A DNA stretch of 54,598 nucleotides from Morganella morganii (GCF_003996855.1 NZ_NRQY01000001.1:975646-1030243); one strand, 5' to 3'. Counted from the first letter of the stretch, positions 9,401 through 18,646 are shown. Translations and numbers: made by a program. The notes: generated by a model not told the origin, from the letters alone.

Positions 9401-10330
9401 TTATTCAACATCATCCAGCATGGCCGGTGACGGGATAAAAAACAAGGTGCCGGTTACTGCGGTACTGAATTTCAGTAACTCATCGGCGGCACCGGTTTCT
9501 TTCCCGGCAAACATATTTTCCAGCATCCGCCGGGTGGTGGAGAAATAGCGGGCATAGCCGATAAAATAGGTACCGTGCTCATTTTTGGCCGGGTTGGAGA
9601 ACGGCATATTAGCGCGGACAATTTTCAGGTCATTACCCTCTTCATCCTGAATATTGGTCACCACATTATGAGAGCCGGGAATTTTCTGCTCATCGGTCAG
9701 TTCGACATCATTAAACTTATGACGGCCGATGACTTTTTCCTGATCTTCCGTGCTCAGATCCTGCCAGGCATCCATATCATGAATATATTTCTGAACAAAG
9801 GCATAACTGCCACCGGCAAATCCCGGATCTTCGTCGCCGATAACTGCATATTCTTTGCGTTCATCCTCAAATTCCGGGTTTTCCGTGCCGTCAACAAAGC
9901 CGATAATGGCACGTCCGTCCATATAACGGAAGCCGTGAACCTCATCCTCACAAGTGACTGCGCCGCTCAGGGCACAGCTGATAACAGAGCCCAGCTCGTA
10001 ACAGGCGGACACATTCAGGGCGCGGATATGAAAGAAGATATCACCGGGGGTGGATACAGCGGTAAAACGCGGCCCTTTGATAGCCTCAAAGGTATTCAGC
10101 TCACGGGGTTTACCCGCGTCCGGAAACAGTTTTTGCCAGGCATCCGCCCCGAAGCCCATCACACAACTGACTTCCAGTTTCGGAAACCGGTTACGGATGC
10201 TGCGCAGAATACCGGACAGGTTATTACACAGGGTAACAACCTTTTCCCGGGTTTGCGGGGTATCTGTCAGATTAAAAACGAGGAAATAGGAATTCTCACC
10301 GGGCGTGTCAGTCACATTTTGGTATTTCAT
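9401..10330 (-). CDS. yfeX: DyP-type haem peroxidase, YfeX-like
   Basis: Cytoplasmic dye-decolourising-type peroxidase (309 aa from the chosen start). The catalytic Asp lies in GFVDGTENPEFEDER, and an Arg in LKIVRANMPFSNP corresponds to the distal Arg. E. coli YfeX is about 300 aa with the same motif order. The frame is open to 10345, but the ATG at 10330 is preceded by GGAGAAAG at ideal spacing, so it is preferred. No Tat signal is present, which separates it from EfeB. It is monocistronic between yegD and the HAD gene. The physiological substrate is unsettled; porphyrinogen oxidation and haem deferrochelation have both been proposed. Confidence 0.9.
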   Translation of the reverse strand: MKYQNVTDTPGENSYFLVFNLTDTPQTREKVVTLCNNLSGILRSIRNRFPKLEVSCVMGFGADAWQKLFPDAGKPRELNTFEAIKGPRFTAVSTPGDIFFHIRALNVSACYELGSVISCALSGAVTCEDEVHGFRYMDGRAIIGFVDGTENPEFEDERKEYAVIGDEDPGFAGGSYAFVQKYIHDMDAWQDLSTEDQEKVIGRHKFNDVELTDEQKIPGSHNVVTNIQDEEGNDLKIVRANMPFSNPAKNEHGTYFIGYARYFSTTRRMLENMFAGKETGAADELLKFSTAVTGTLFFIPSPAMLDDVE

Positions 10331-10503
10331 ACTTTCTCCATACATTTCTTATTCTGAATAGTATCTGAGGTTATGGTACACCAATTGACAGGTTCCGGAC
10401 GGTTGCGGAGTAAAAATATTATGTGTCTGCACAGAATATGTGACATTGTCACATCGCAGGATGTCCGGGTCGCAGTCTGTGCTCAGCGTTTACGGCGAAA
10501 CAG

Positions 10504-11313
10504 CTATAATAACCCTTTGACAGTGACATCCAGCTGGCTGCCTTCCTCATAGTTTGCAGGTACCACATAGTTTGCCCGCTCTTCCGCAATCAGTTTGCCG
10601 ACTTTCTGTTGTGTCACCGGATTGCCCCATTTTTTCTGGTCAAACACCGCCAGCGAGAACCCACCCTGATAGCGCACCATCTTCATTGCCGGAATATCCG
10701 TATCACCATCACCGAAATAGATCATATGACGGAACTGCACTTCACGCTCTTCCTGCTCGATAAACTGGTTAACCGCAATATTATCCCACGAGTTATGTAT
10801 TCCTTTGTTTATCCGGAATAAAAACTGGGTTTTAGTGGTGTAGTTGATGGCCTGAGCCGGCCACAATGCTGTTTTTCCGTCAGCGGAATAGTGATATTTA
10901 CAGGCAAAAATATCGCGGAATTCATGGCCGATAGCGGTGCCGCGGATCATACCGTCCAGCCCGCTGGATAAAATGTAGTGCTCCGGGTCCAGTCCCTGTT
11001 CATGTGCCCAGGCATTGATCCGGCTGAACCACTCTGTCACGCCGGGAAATAACGGGATGGTTTTGCCGTGTTTTTTCAGATTCTCAAGGCTCAGTTCCGG
11101 CGACTGCCGGATATTGGCTTTCGCAGCCAGCAATCCCATATAGGAAAGGATTTCATCGCCGTCATCAGCCTGGGCAAACCGTTTCACTTCGCGCCAGAAC
11201 GCCTGAGTATCACTGATACCCAGCGCGGGCATCAGACCGTGTTCGGGGCAGTCTCCTTCCGCCAGAGTGCCGTCAAAATCATAAATCAGTGCACATTTGA
11301 GTTTTTCTGTCAT
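10504..11313 (-). CDS. HAD-family phosphatase
   Basis: Haloacid dehalogenase-superfamily hydrolase, 269 aa, cytoplasmic. Motif I is YDFDGTLAEGD (nucleophile and acid/base Asp, about 11-14), motif II Ser is in YILSSGLDGM, and motif IV is YFGDGDTDIPAM. The helical cap is between motifs I and II. Its ATG overlaps the stop of the upstream amidohydrolase gene by four bases, so the two are translationally coupled. The substrate is not evident. Coupling to an exported amidohydrolase suggests a nucleoside or ring-compound salvage role, which is inference only. Confidence 0.85.
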   Translation of the reverse strand: MTEKLKCALIYDFDGTLAEGDCPEHGLMPALGISDTQAFWREVKRFAQADDGDEILSYMGLLAAKANIRQSPELSLENLKKHGKTIPLFPGVTEWFSRINAWAHEQGLDPEHYILSSGLDGMIRGTAIGHEFRDIFACKYHYSADGKTALWPAQAINYTTKTQFLFRINKGIHNSWDNIAVNQFIEQEEREVQFRHMIYFGDGDTDIPAMKMVRYQGGFSLAVFDQKKWGNPVTQQKVGKLIAEERANYVVPANYEEGSQLDVTVKGLL

Positions 11314-12707
11314 TTCACCTCTTCCCCTGAAGCGCGCACAGTTTCACGGACTTTTTCCGCAAAACGCTGTGCATCCTGAATAATTTCATTTTCATCGACG
11401 GTCAGTAACTGCCGGTCTTCCATCAGAATCACGCCGTCCACAATGGTATGACGGACATTGGCACCGTTTGCGCCATAAACCAGCGCAGCGTACGGGCTGT
11501 ACACCGGCACCATGTTCGGCGCTTTGGTATCCACCACAATGATATCCGCCAGTTTTCCTGTTTCCAGCGAGCCGATTTTATCATCCATATGCAGAGCACG
11601 GGCAGATCCCATGGTCGCCATTTCAACCACGGTCAGCGGCGGCATTGCTGCGCGGTTCTGGGTTTCCAGTTTATGGATTTTACCGACCAGGTTGAGTTCA
11701 TTCATGGTGGTCAGTGTGTTGGAGGACATTGGCCCGTCAGTGCCGAGACCGGTACGGATGCCTTTTTCCAGCATCTGCGTGACCGGTGCCACGCCTTTGG
11801 CAGATTTGGTGTTGGCGCTGATATTATGTGCCACCCCGACATCATATTTTTTCAGCAGATTCAGGTCATTATCATCTGCCATAATCACATGTGCCGCCAG
11901 CAGGCGGTTATTCAGCACACCGATATCCGCCATATACTGCACCGGGCTTTTCCCGCCGGTGCGTTTGGCGATCTCTTCTTTTTCGCGATCGGTTTCCGCC
12001 AGATGGATCATCACCGGCACATTCAGCTCTTCAGACAGCGCCGCGATTTTCTGTAAATTTTCAGTGGTGTTGGTATACGGGGCATGCGGGGCAAAGGCCG
12101 GTGTGATACGCGGATGATCTTTATATTCTCTGATAAAGCGCACCGCATACGCGATACCTTCTTCCGGTGTCTGTGCGTCCGCAACAGGGAAATTAATGAT
12201 TGTCTCACCCAGTACGGCGCGCAAACCGGCTTTATCCACAGTTTTGGCCACTTCATCTTCAAAATAATACATGTCAGCGTAGGTGGTCACACCGCCCTTA
12301 ATCATCTCGATATTGGCCAGGTTGGCGCCGGTACGCACCATCTCACGGGAAACCAGTTTGTTTTCCAGCGGGAAGATATAGCGATGCAGACGATCCGGCA
12401 CATCATCCCCGAGGGAACGGAAAACCGTCATCGAACCGTGAGTATGGGTATTTATCAGCCCCGGCATGACGATATCGCCTTTCACATCCAGCACTTTTTT
12501 TACCTGATACTTCGTTGTCAGTTCCGGTCCGCCGACAGCCACTATTTTGCCGTCACTGACCACCACGGTACCGTGCTCAAAAACCGTATTGTCCGGATTC
12601 ATGGTCAGCACTGTGCCGTCCGTTATCATCAGATCCGCCGGGTCAGCGGCATAAGCAGAACAGGCAGCGGCAAGCAGTGTGGTGGCAAACGCGCGGGACA
12701 GTGACAT
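11310..12707 (-). CDS. Exported amidohydrolase of the ATZ/TRZ (SAH/MTA deaminase-like) family
   Basis: Metal-dependent amidohydrolase, 465 aa, with an N-terminal signal peptide (MSLSRAFATTLLAAACSAYAADP), so predicted periplasmic. Metal ligands in order are HTHG (in PGLINTHTHG), His of MIHLAET, His of AAHVIMAD, and Asp of GLGTDGPMSSN; FAPHAPY is also family-typical. Relatives deaminate S-adenosylhomocysteine, methylthioadenosine or triazines, but most are cytoplasmic, which makes the signal peptide notable. Start chosen at the ATG with GAGG upstream. It is first in a two-gene operon with the HAD phosphatase. The real substrate is unknown. Confidence 0.85.
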   Translation of the reverse strand: MSLSRAFATTLLAAACSAYAADPADLMITDGTVLTMNPDNTVFEHGTVVVSDGKIVAVGGPELTTKYQVKKVLDVKGDIVMPGLINTHTHGSMTVFRSLGDDVPDRLHRYIFPLENKLVSREMVRTGANLANIEMIKGGVTTYADMYYFEDEVAKTVDKAGLRAVLGETIINFPVADAQTPEEGIAYAVRFIREYKDHPRITPAFAPHAPYTNTTENLQKIAALSEELNVPVMIHLAETDREKEEIAKRTGGKSPVQYMADIGVLNNRLLAAHVIMADDNDLNLLKKYDVGVAHNISANTKSAKGVAPVTQMLEKGIRTGLGTDGPMSSNTLTTMNELNLVGKIHKLETQNRAAMPPLTVVEMATMGSARALHMDDKIGSLETGKLADIIVVDTKAPNMVPVYSPYAALVYGANGANVRHTIVDGVILMEDRQLLTVDENEIIQDAQRFAEKVRETVRASGEEVK

Positions 12708-12847
12708 AGTAACCTCATAGCTGAACGGAAAGATCTACTATATCACCGCCATTAATCCACTACCAACCAGCGGATTTCATTGAAATGCGGGCGGATAATC
12801 ACTAATATTGCAGGGTTTATAACTCCCTCCATGGATAACCCCTGTTT

Positions 12848-13309
12848 ATGCTGAATAACTATGTTCTGCGCAGTGTCCGTTACATGCTGGATCTGAGTGA
12901 TGCTCAGATGGCTGAAATCACCGGACTTGCCGGTTTAACTGTCACCAAAGCGCAGATGATCGACTGGCTGAAAAAAGAAGACGATGCGGATTATCAGATC
13001 TGTGATGATAATGTGACCGGTCATTTTCTCAATGGTCTGATTATTTTCCGCCGCGGCAAAGATGAAAGCCGTCCGACGCCGGCGGTGGATGCCCGCCTGA
13101 CCAATAATATTATCCTGAAAAAAATGCGCGTCGCATTTGAACTGAAGGATACGGATATGGAAGATATTTTCCGGCGTGCCGACTTCCGTGTCTCAAAACC
13201 GGAAATCAGCGCCCTGTTCCGTAACCCGGATCATAAAAATTACCGTGACTGCGGTGATCAGCTGCTGCGTTATTTCCTGAAAGGCCTGACATCCCGCCTG
13301 CGCGGCTGA
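12848..13309 (+). CDS. yehS: DUF1456 protein YehS
   Basis: Cytoplasmic protein of 153 aa built from two repeats of the DUF1456 domain. Each repeat begins with an N-x-[IV]-LR/KK-[MLV]-R-[VY] segment: NNYVLRSVRYMLDLSD near residue 2 and NNIILKKMRVAFELKD near residue 87. Each contains W/F-x-[RK]-x-[DE]-x-x-x-[YF] and FLNGL/FLKGL motifs. It aligns over its whole length with E. coli YehS (about 156 aa). The function is not known. It has its own promoter region and converges with the rhomboid gene. Confidence 0.9.
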   Translation: MLNNYVLRSVRYMLDLSDAQMAEITGLAGLTVTKAQMIDWLKKEDDADYQICDDNVTGHFLNGLIIFRRGKDESRPTPAVDARLTNNIILKKMRVAFELKDTDMEDIFRRADFRVSKPEISALFRNPDHKNYRDCGDQLLRYFLKGLTSRLRG

Positions 13310-13319
13310 TGATCCGTGA

Positions 13320-13346
13320 ATAAATGCGGAGTTTTTCCGCATTTAT
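13320..13346. terminator. Bidirectional hairpin terminator
   Basis: AAATGCGGA pairs with TCCGCATTT around a T-rich loop between yehS and the convergent rhomboid gene; the stem overlaps the rhomboid stop codon. Confidence 0.6.
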
Positions 13347-13948
13347 GTCCGGACGGCAGTCTGTTTCCGTTTGCGGTATTGCAGCCAGCCGAATAAAACG
13401 CCTGCCGCCGCACCACTCAGATGGGATTCAACAGAAACGAACTGTTGTCCCGGAAACAGCCCGCTGATCATGCCGCCGTAATAAATCAGCACCACAATGC
13501 CGATAATAATATCCAGTGGTTTGCGGCGGAAAATGCCCTGATAAATCAGCAGCGCCCACAGCCCGAAGATCCAGCCGCTCGCCCCCACATGAACCGCCGT
13601 CCGTCCGAATAACCAGACCAGTAACCCGCCGGTGATAATAATAAACAGGGACGCCTTAATATAATGTTTCACTGACGGGATCATCAGTAACACACTGAGG
13701 ATAACCAGCGGCGGCAGATTACTGAATAAATGCCCCCAGCTGCTGTGAATAAAGGGTGCAAAGAAAATACCGAACAGCCCGTTAACGGTACGTGGTTCAA
13801 TGCCCAGCGCGGTTAGGCCGCCACCGGTCAGGGTAGTCAGCAGCTGTACGGCGATTAAAAACAGCACAAAATACAACCCGTTTCTCAGATAGATTTTGAT
13901 ACCGCTCTGTGCAGGCTGCTCTGTGTTATTCAATGTATTGTTTGTCAT
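13343..13948 (-). CDS. Rhomboid-family intramembrane serine protease
   Basis: Polytopic membrane protease, 201 aa with about six helices. The catalytic Ser is in GASGWIFG and the catalytic His in ESHLSGAAAGVLFG, the GxSG/His dyad of rhomboids. The WGHLFSNLPPL motif of the second helix (usually HxxxN) is also present, with HSSWGHL before it. It lacks the cytosolic N-terminal domain of GlpG and so belongs to the short, non-GlpG group. Substrates are unknown. It is monocistronic. Confidence 0.85.
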   Translation of the reverse strand: MTNNTLNNTEQPAQSGIKIYLRNGLYFVLFLIAVQLLTTLTGGGLTALGIEPRTVNGLFGIFFAPFIHSSWGHLFSNLPPLVILSVLLMIPSVKHYIKASLFIIITGGLLVWLFGRTAVHVGASGWIFGLWALLIYQGIFRRKPLDIIIGIVVLIYYGGMISGLFPGQQFVSVESHLSGAAAGVLFGWLQYRKRKQTAVRT

Positions 13949-14024
13949 TTCCCGATCCGTTGGGTGATGGAATCCGCCCCACTATAGCGAAATTTCCCGC
14001 CGCTTCCATCCTGAATTTTCAAAT

Positions 14025-14053
14025 GCAAATGAAAATAATTACCATCATTATTG
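14025..14053. promoter_or_regulatory. Candidate Fur box upstream of the siderophore locus
   Basis: An A/T-rich segment around GAAAATAATTACCATCATT (14031-14049) resembles overlapping NAT(A/T)AT Fur hexamers and lies directly before the TonB receptor gene. Iron control of such receptors by Fur is established; the site itself is inferred by eye. Confidence 0.5.
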
Positions 14054-14068
14054 ACTGAGGGTCGGTCG

Positions 14069-16252
14069 ATGTATATGCTTCAGCTGTTCCGATCAACTGA
14101 GAAAATCTCTATGCGCCGATTACTGAGTTCTTACCCTGCTGTTATTTCATCTGTTTTTTCTGCCTCATTTCTGTCTGTTCCGGCTGTTTATGCAGAACCG
14201 GAAGACGTGGTCTATGTCACGGCGGCGGATGATGAACATTATGAGCCGCGCGGTTATGGTGCTTTCCGCCAGTCAGTGGCAACAAAAGGCTCTGCCTCGC
14301 TGGCTGAAACGCCGCAGTTTGTCTCCGTGATCCGCCGTGACCAGCTCGATACCCTGCCGGGAGAATCCCTCAGTAAGGCGCTGCGCTACAGCGCCGGGGT
14401 GACCAGTGAAAAATTCGGGGCTTTCGGCAATAGCATTGATTTTTCCAAAATGCGCGGATTTGACGCGGATTATTATCTCGACGGCCTGCGGGTCGCGGGT
14501 AACAGCGGGATCTGGGGCGCACAGGTGGATTCCTGGCTGCTCGAAAGTGTGGAAGCGGTTCACGGCCCCTCATCTGCGTTGTATGGTCAGGGCGGTGCGG
14601 GTGGCGTGATTAATATGCAGTCCCGGCTGCCGCAGGCGGAGGAATCTCATCAGATTCAGTTTCAGAGCGGCAATTATGATAACAATGCACTGCGGTTTGA
14701 CAGCACCGGCGCACTGAATGAGGAAGAAACCTGGCTTTACCGGATGACCGGTTCAGCGGCCTCTTCCGGTTCACAGATTGAAAATACAAAACAGTCCCGT
14801 TATCTGATAGCCCCCTCAGTCACCTGGCGCCCCCGGGACAATCTCCGGTGGACTGTAGCCGGTGTGTATCAGCATGATCCCTATACCGGTTATTACAACA
14901 CACTTCCCGCTGCTGCTCTCGGTCTGTTACCGAACCCTTACGGTGCGCCGGACAGACATCATAACTACAGTAATCCGGATCATGAAAAATCGGGGCGCAC
15001 ACAGCAATCCGTCACGTCACTGGTTAACTGGCAGGTTTCAGACTCACTGACGCTGAAACAGAATCTCCGTTATGCCGATGTGAAATCCCGTGTCCGCCGT
15101 GATTTTACCCGCGGATTTGTGCAGGATAACCGCCTGCTTACGGCGGTGTATCAGGATTCCCCGTCCCGCGCCAGAACACTGACGGCGGATAATCAGCTGA
15201 TTTACAAAATTGTCACCGGCCCGGTGTCCCATGAAATTCTGACCGGTTTTGATCTTCAGACCGGAAAACTCGACAAAGACTGGTCAGGCTCTCAAACGGT
15301 GACATTTGATCCTTACGGTGCTCACTACCGCCCGCAGTTTACGCCGCAGATGACATCCTCCACGTCCACCGGACAAACTTACCGGCGTTACGGTGTTTAT
15401 GTGCAGGATCATTTACGCTGGCAGCAATGGAGCCTGATTTTAAGCGGCCGTTATGATGATTCCTCACTGAAAACCACTAATCGCCTCAGCGGGACAACAG
15501 AAAAAAGTGATACCTCAGCATACAGTCACCGCGCGGGTCTGACCTATACCTTCGACAATGGTTTCTCTCCCTGGATAAGCATCTCCGACAGCTTTGACCC
15601 GGTATTGGGAACCGATGCGGACGGTAATGCATTTGTGCCGACAGAATCTGACCAGACAGAAGCCGGGATAAAATACCTCAGTGATAACGGCGATATCATG
15701 GCAAGTCTCGCGGTGTATGAGCTGACACAAAAAAATGTCACCACTCATAACCCGAAAAACCCGGATTACTATAATCAGACCGGCAAAGTCCGCTCACGCG
15801 GTCTTGAATTCGAAAGTCGCATGTCCGTGACACCGTCACTTAATGTCATGCTCGGTTATGCCTTTACCGATAATGTGATCACCGAATCGGATGACAGCTC
15901 CGTGCTGAACAAACGCCCTGTTCAGGTTCCGCGTCACAGCGGTTCACTCTGGGCGGATTATCGTTTTCACGGTCGTTATCTTGACGGCGCGCTGGTCGGC
16001 GCCGGTGTCCGTTATCTCGGTGCGACTCAGGGGGATAACACCAACAGCTTTACCGTACCGGCCGTCTGGCTGGGTGATCTCAGCCTGCGCTATCAGATGG
16101 ATGCGCTGACACCGCAACTGAGCGGAATGGAGCTGGGTGTGACCATCAGCAATATCACCAATACGTCTTATGTGGCGGGCTGCACCAGTTCAACCTATTG
16201 CAGCATCGGTAATGACCGCACCGTTGTCGCCACCCTCAACTATTTCTTCTGA
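14069..16252 (+). CDS. TonB-dependent siderophore receptor (FhuA/FoxA-like)
   Basis: Outer-membrane receptor of about 727 aa, importing a ferric siderophore, most likely hydroxamate-type by resemblance to FhuA/FoxA. It has a signal peptide ending VPAVYA-EPEDV, a TonB box (DVVYVTA), and a plug with TPQFVSVIRRDQL, SLSKALRYSAGV, MRGFDADYYLDGLR and VEAVHGPSSALYGQGGAGGVINM. The 22-strand barrel ends with ATLNYFF, the C-terminal Phe needed for outer-membrane insertion. Two starts are possible, ATG 14069 and ATG 14111; the second gives the most compact signal peptide (MRRLLSSYPAV). Unlike the receptor at 1556 it is intact. It is first in an operon with a binding protein and a SUMF1-like gene. Confidence 0.9.
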   Translation: MYMLQLFRSTEKISMRRLLSSYPAVISSVFSASFLSVPAVYAEPEDVVYVTAADDEHYEPRGYGAFRQSVATKGSASLAETPQFVSVIRRDQLDTLPGESLSKALRYSAGVTSEKFGAFGNSIDFSKMRGFDADYYLDGLRVAGNSGIWGAQVDSWLLESVEAVHGPSSALYGQGGAGGVINMQSRLPQAEESHQIQFQSGNYDNNALRFDSTGALNEEETWLYRMTGSAASSGSQIENTKQSRYLIAPSVTWRPRDNLRWTVAGVYQHDPYTGYYNTLPAAALGLLPNPYGAPDRHHNYSNPDHEKSGRTQQSVTSLVNWQVSDSLTLKQNLRYADVKSRVRRDFTRGFVQDNRLLTAVYQDSPSRARTLTADNQLIYKIVTGPVSHEILTGFDLQTGKLDKDWSGSQTVTFDPYGAHYRPQFTPQMTSSTSTGQTYRRYGVYVQDHLRWQQWSLILSGRYDDSSLKTTNRLSGTTEKSDTSAYSHRAGLTYTFDNGFSPWISISDSFDPVLGTDADGNAFVPTESDQTEAGIKYLSDNGDIMASLAVYELTQKNVTTHNPKNPDYYNQTGKVRSRGLEFESRMSVTPSLNVMLGYAFTDNVITESDDSSVLNKRPVQVPRHSGSLWADYRFHGRYLDGALVGAGVRYLGATQGDNTNSFTVPAVWLGDLSLRYQMDALTPQLSGMELGVTISNITNTSYVAGCTSSTYCSIGNDRTVVATLNYFF

Positions 16253-16265
16253 GGCCGGGGATAAT

Positions 16266-17423
16266 ATGGATCATCTGAAACGACGCCTGCTGAAACACAG
16301 CCTGGTATTGTCTGCCCTGGCGGCACTGCCGGGCAGATTATCAGCAGAACCGGGAAAAACGAAAAGGCAGACCATTACCGATATCCGCGGCCGGCAGATT
16401 GATTGTTCTGCTGTGCCGCAGCGTATCTATGTGGCGGATGCCTCTCTGATGTTTCTGTACGCCTCACTGACCGGAAAACAACTGACGGAAAGGCTGGCGG
16501 CCACTCCCGCTGCATTCCGTCATGCGGACGAACTGAGTTATCAGCAATACTGCCGGATATTTCCGGCACTTGCTGCCCTGCCGCACCTTTCACCACTGGC
16601 CGGGGCTCAGGCAAACAGTGAAACCATTATTGATCTGCATCCTGACATTATTTTTGTCACCACCGGCACATTTTCCGCAATGGAAACCGGCGGGATCACG
16701 GCACTCCTGGAACGTGCCGGTATACAGATTGTTGTGCTGGATATGAGCATCTGCCCGCTGAAAAACACACCGCGCAGTATCGCCATTATGGGCGATATCC
16801 TTGGCGTGCCGGACAGAGCCGCTGAGATGATCGCCTTCATTCATTCACATCTTTCCGCCGTGACCTCCCGTCTGGCCGCCGCGCCTTACCGGCCGGTGCC
16901 GGTTCTGCTGGAACGCGCGGCCGGATTCAGTGCGGAATGCTGTTATGCCTACGGTAACGGGAATTTCGCGGAATTTCTGACCTGTGCGGGAGGGAAAAAT
17001 ATCGGTGCTGATTATATTGACGGCACCTACGGGACACTCAACCAGGAAACCATCATTCATACCCGGCCGGAAAAAGTGATTGTCACCGGGGGACAATGGC
17101 AAAGCTATAACCCCGGTGGTGACTGGGTGGGACTCGGCCCGGGGGCTGATCTTGCTGTGGCGGAAAAACAGCTTGCGATCCTGATGCAGCGCCCTGCTTT
17201 CAAAACCCTCGCGGCAGTTCAGCAGCGGGAATGTTATGCCATCTGGCACGCTTTCTACGACAGCCCTTTCGGCTTTATTGCGGTACTGAAATTCGCAACC
17301 TGGCTGCATCCGGTATTGTTTGCGGATATTGATACTGATGCGGTATTCCGCGCCTTTTACCGGCAGTTTCTGCCGGTGCCGTGGCAGCCCGGTTACTGGG
17401 TATCACTGCCCCCTGAATCATAA
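16266..17423 (+). CDS. Periplasmic siderophore-binding protein with Tat-like signal
   Basis: Class III substrate-binding protein, 385 aa. The N-terminus MDHLKRRLLKHSLVLSALAALPGRLSA carries adjacent arginines ahead of a hydrophobic stretch, resembling the twin-arginine signal used by FhuD. The first lobe begins ITDIRGRQIDCSAVPQRIYVADAS; typical helices include TIIDLHPDIIFVTTG and NTPRSIAIMGDILGVPDRAAEMI. It starts at an ATG 13 bases after the receptor stop, with GAGG upstream, although the frame is open from 16170 inside the receptor gene. No permease or ATPase gene is adjacent, so it must deliver ligand to a transporter encoded elsewhere. Ligand unknown. Confidence 0.85.
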   Translation: MDHLKRRLLKHSLVLSALAALPGRLSAEPGKTKRQTITDIRGRQIDCSAVPQRIYVADASLMFLYASLTGKQLTERLAATPAAFRHADELSYQQYCRIFPALAALPHLSPLAGAQANSETIIDLHPDIIFVTTGTFSAMETGGITALLERAGIQIVVLDMSICPLKNTPRSIAIMGDILGVPDRAAEMIAFIHSHLSAVTSRLAAAPYRPVPVLLERAAGFSAECCYAYGNGNFAEFLTCAGGKNIGADYIDGTYGTLNQETIIHTRPEKVIVTGGQWQSYNPGGDWVGLGPGADLAVAEKQLAILMQRPAFKTLAAVQQRECYAIWHAFYDSPFGFIAVLKFATWLHPVLFADIDTDAVFRAFYRQFLPVPWQPGYWVSLPPES

Positions 17424-17437
17424 CGACAAGGATAATT

Positions 17438-18526
17438 TTGATGACAACGATTTTTTCACCTGATGCGCTGCGGATCAAAACAGAGAAAGAGAGTCAGGGG
17501 CGGCGGACAGTGATTTATTCCGCCAAAGGTCAGCCGAATTTTATGTATCAGATTTGCCGTGATGACCTTCCTGCTCTGCATCCGGCATTTCGTGTGAACG
17601 GACAGATAATTGATGCGTTTTTCTACGCCTGCTACCCCGGCAGCCTGCATGACGGCGAGCTTATCAGCCAGCCCGGAAAAGCACCGGCCTGTCACCTGAA
17701 TCTGCCGGAATTCCGCCTGCTGGCACAACAAACCGGCCCAGGATTTCATCTCAGCAGTAATGCGGAATGGGCTGCGCTGATGCATTGTATTGATCAGCAG
17801 AACAGGATTCCGGACGGTAATACCGATTATGGCCGCAGTCTGCGTCACCCGGAGCGAAGCGCGGTGCGGATTGACGGCAAATCTGCCGGTGATTTCAGCG
17901 GGGAAGCCAATACACTGACCGGTTTTCCCCACCCGGACTGGTATCATAATCAGCAACTGACCGGGATCAGCGACCTGTGCGGAAATCTGTGGGAATGGCA
18001 GGCCGGCGTCCGCCTGATGGCAGGTGAAATTCAGCTTATTCGTGATAATGATATCAGTGCGTTACCGGCGGATGCGCCGCTGTTATGGCAGGCTGTAAAT
18101 ATACAGAGCGGACAATATTGTGAGCCGGGCATCCCCGGAACCGCAAAATATGACTCGCCGTCCGCGTGTCTGACCGGCAACGGCGGTACACCGCTGCTGT
18201 CAGAGAATATTACATATTATAACGGTGACCCGGCGGACAACAGCTATCCGCCGGGACTGCTCGACGGCCCGTTTTTCAGCATGAAAACAGCGGAGGATTT
18301 GTCCGTGCCGCATCTGTTACAACTGAACGGGCTTGCCCCTTACGGAGAAAAGCCGCAGAGTGATCAAATCTACCTGCGCAATTACGGAGAGCGGGCTCTG
18401 ATGCGCGGCGGAGCCTGGTATTCGCAGGAATTTGCCGGAGTCAGTGCATTTTGTCTCAGCCACACAGCGCTGCACCGCAGTGCCACGGTCGGCGGGCGCA
18501 CGGCGTGGATAGCCCCGCGCGGCTGA
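17438..18526 (+). CDS. SUMF1/FGE-like C-type-lectin-fold protein in the siderophore operon
   Basis: A 362-residue protein with no signal peptide, 14 bases after the binding-protein gene. The middle and C-terminal segments (GPGFHLSSNAEWAAL at about 99-113, DGNTDYGRS at about 125-133, ISDLCGNLWEWQAGVRL at about 176-192, ALMRGGAWYS and SAFCLSHTAL near the end) match the formylglycine-generating-enzyme (SUMF1) / C-type lectin superfamily. The closest pattern I recognise is phage and diversity-generating-retroelement target proteins (HPAF.VNG...DAF..., N-x-x-x-YGR). The C-terminal catalytic Cys pair of true FGE is not present (only one Cys near the end), so it is more likely a binding module than a sulfatase-activating enzyme. 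No reverse transcriptase or template repeat is nearby. Confidence 0.7.
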   Translation: MMTTIFSPDALRIKTEKESQGRRTVIYSAKGQPNFMYQICRDDLPALHPAFRVNGQIIDAFFYACYPGSLHDGELISQPGKAPACHLNLPEFRLLAQQTGPGFHLSSNAEWAALMHCIDQQNRIPDGNTDYGRSLRHPERSAVRIDGKSAGDFSGEANTLTGFPHPDWYHNQQLTGISDLCGNLWEWQAGVRLMAGEIQLIRDNDISALPADAPLLWQAVNIQSGQYCEPGIPGTAKYDSPSACLTGNGGTPLLSENITYYNGDPADNSYPPGLLDGPFFSMKTAEDLSVPHLLQLNGLAPYGEKPQSDQIYLRNYGERALMRGGAWYSQEFAGVSAFCLSHTALHRSATVGGRTAWIAPRG

Positions 18527-18591
18527 ACGAAAACAGCGGCTTTATACTTTTATGGATGATCTGAAAAAAGCATTATTACCGCTGCCGGAAT

Positions 18592-18626
18592 AAAAAACGG
18601 GTTTGCTCCTTCCGGATGCAAACCCG
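18592..18626 (-). terminator. Rho-independent terminator of the ridA/deaminase unit
   Basis: CGGGTTTGC (18598-18606) pairs with GCAAACCCG (18618-18626). Read on the minus strand the stem is followed by TTTTTTATT, so it ends the leftward transcript. Confidence 0.85.
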
Positions 18627-18646
18627 CTGTTAACACACTGATACTA

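Noticed and set aside
17438..18526. Diversity-generating retroelement target
   Set aside because: No reverse transcriptase, accessory gene or near-repeat template is visible in the window; only the fold resembles such targets.
18552..18593. Thirteen-codon ORF (MDDLKKALLPLPE) after the SUMF1-like gene
   Set aside because: No ribosome-binding site, very short, and it ends at the terminator stem. Most likely chance.
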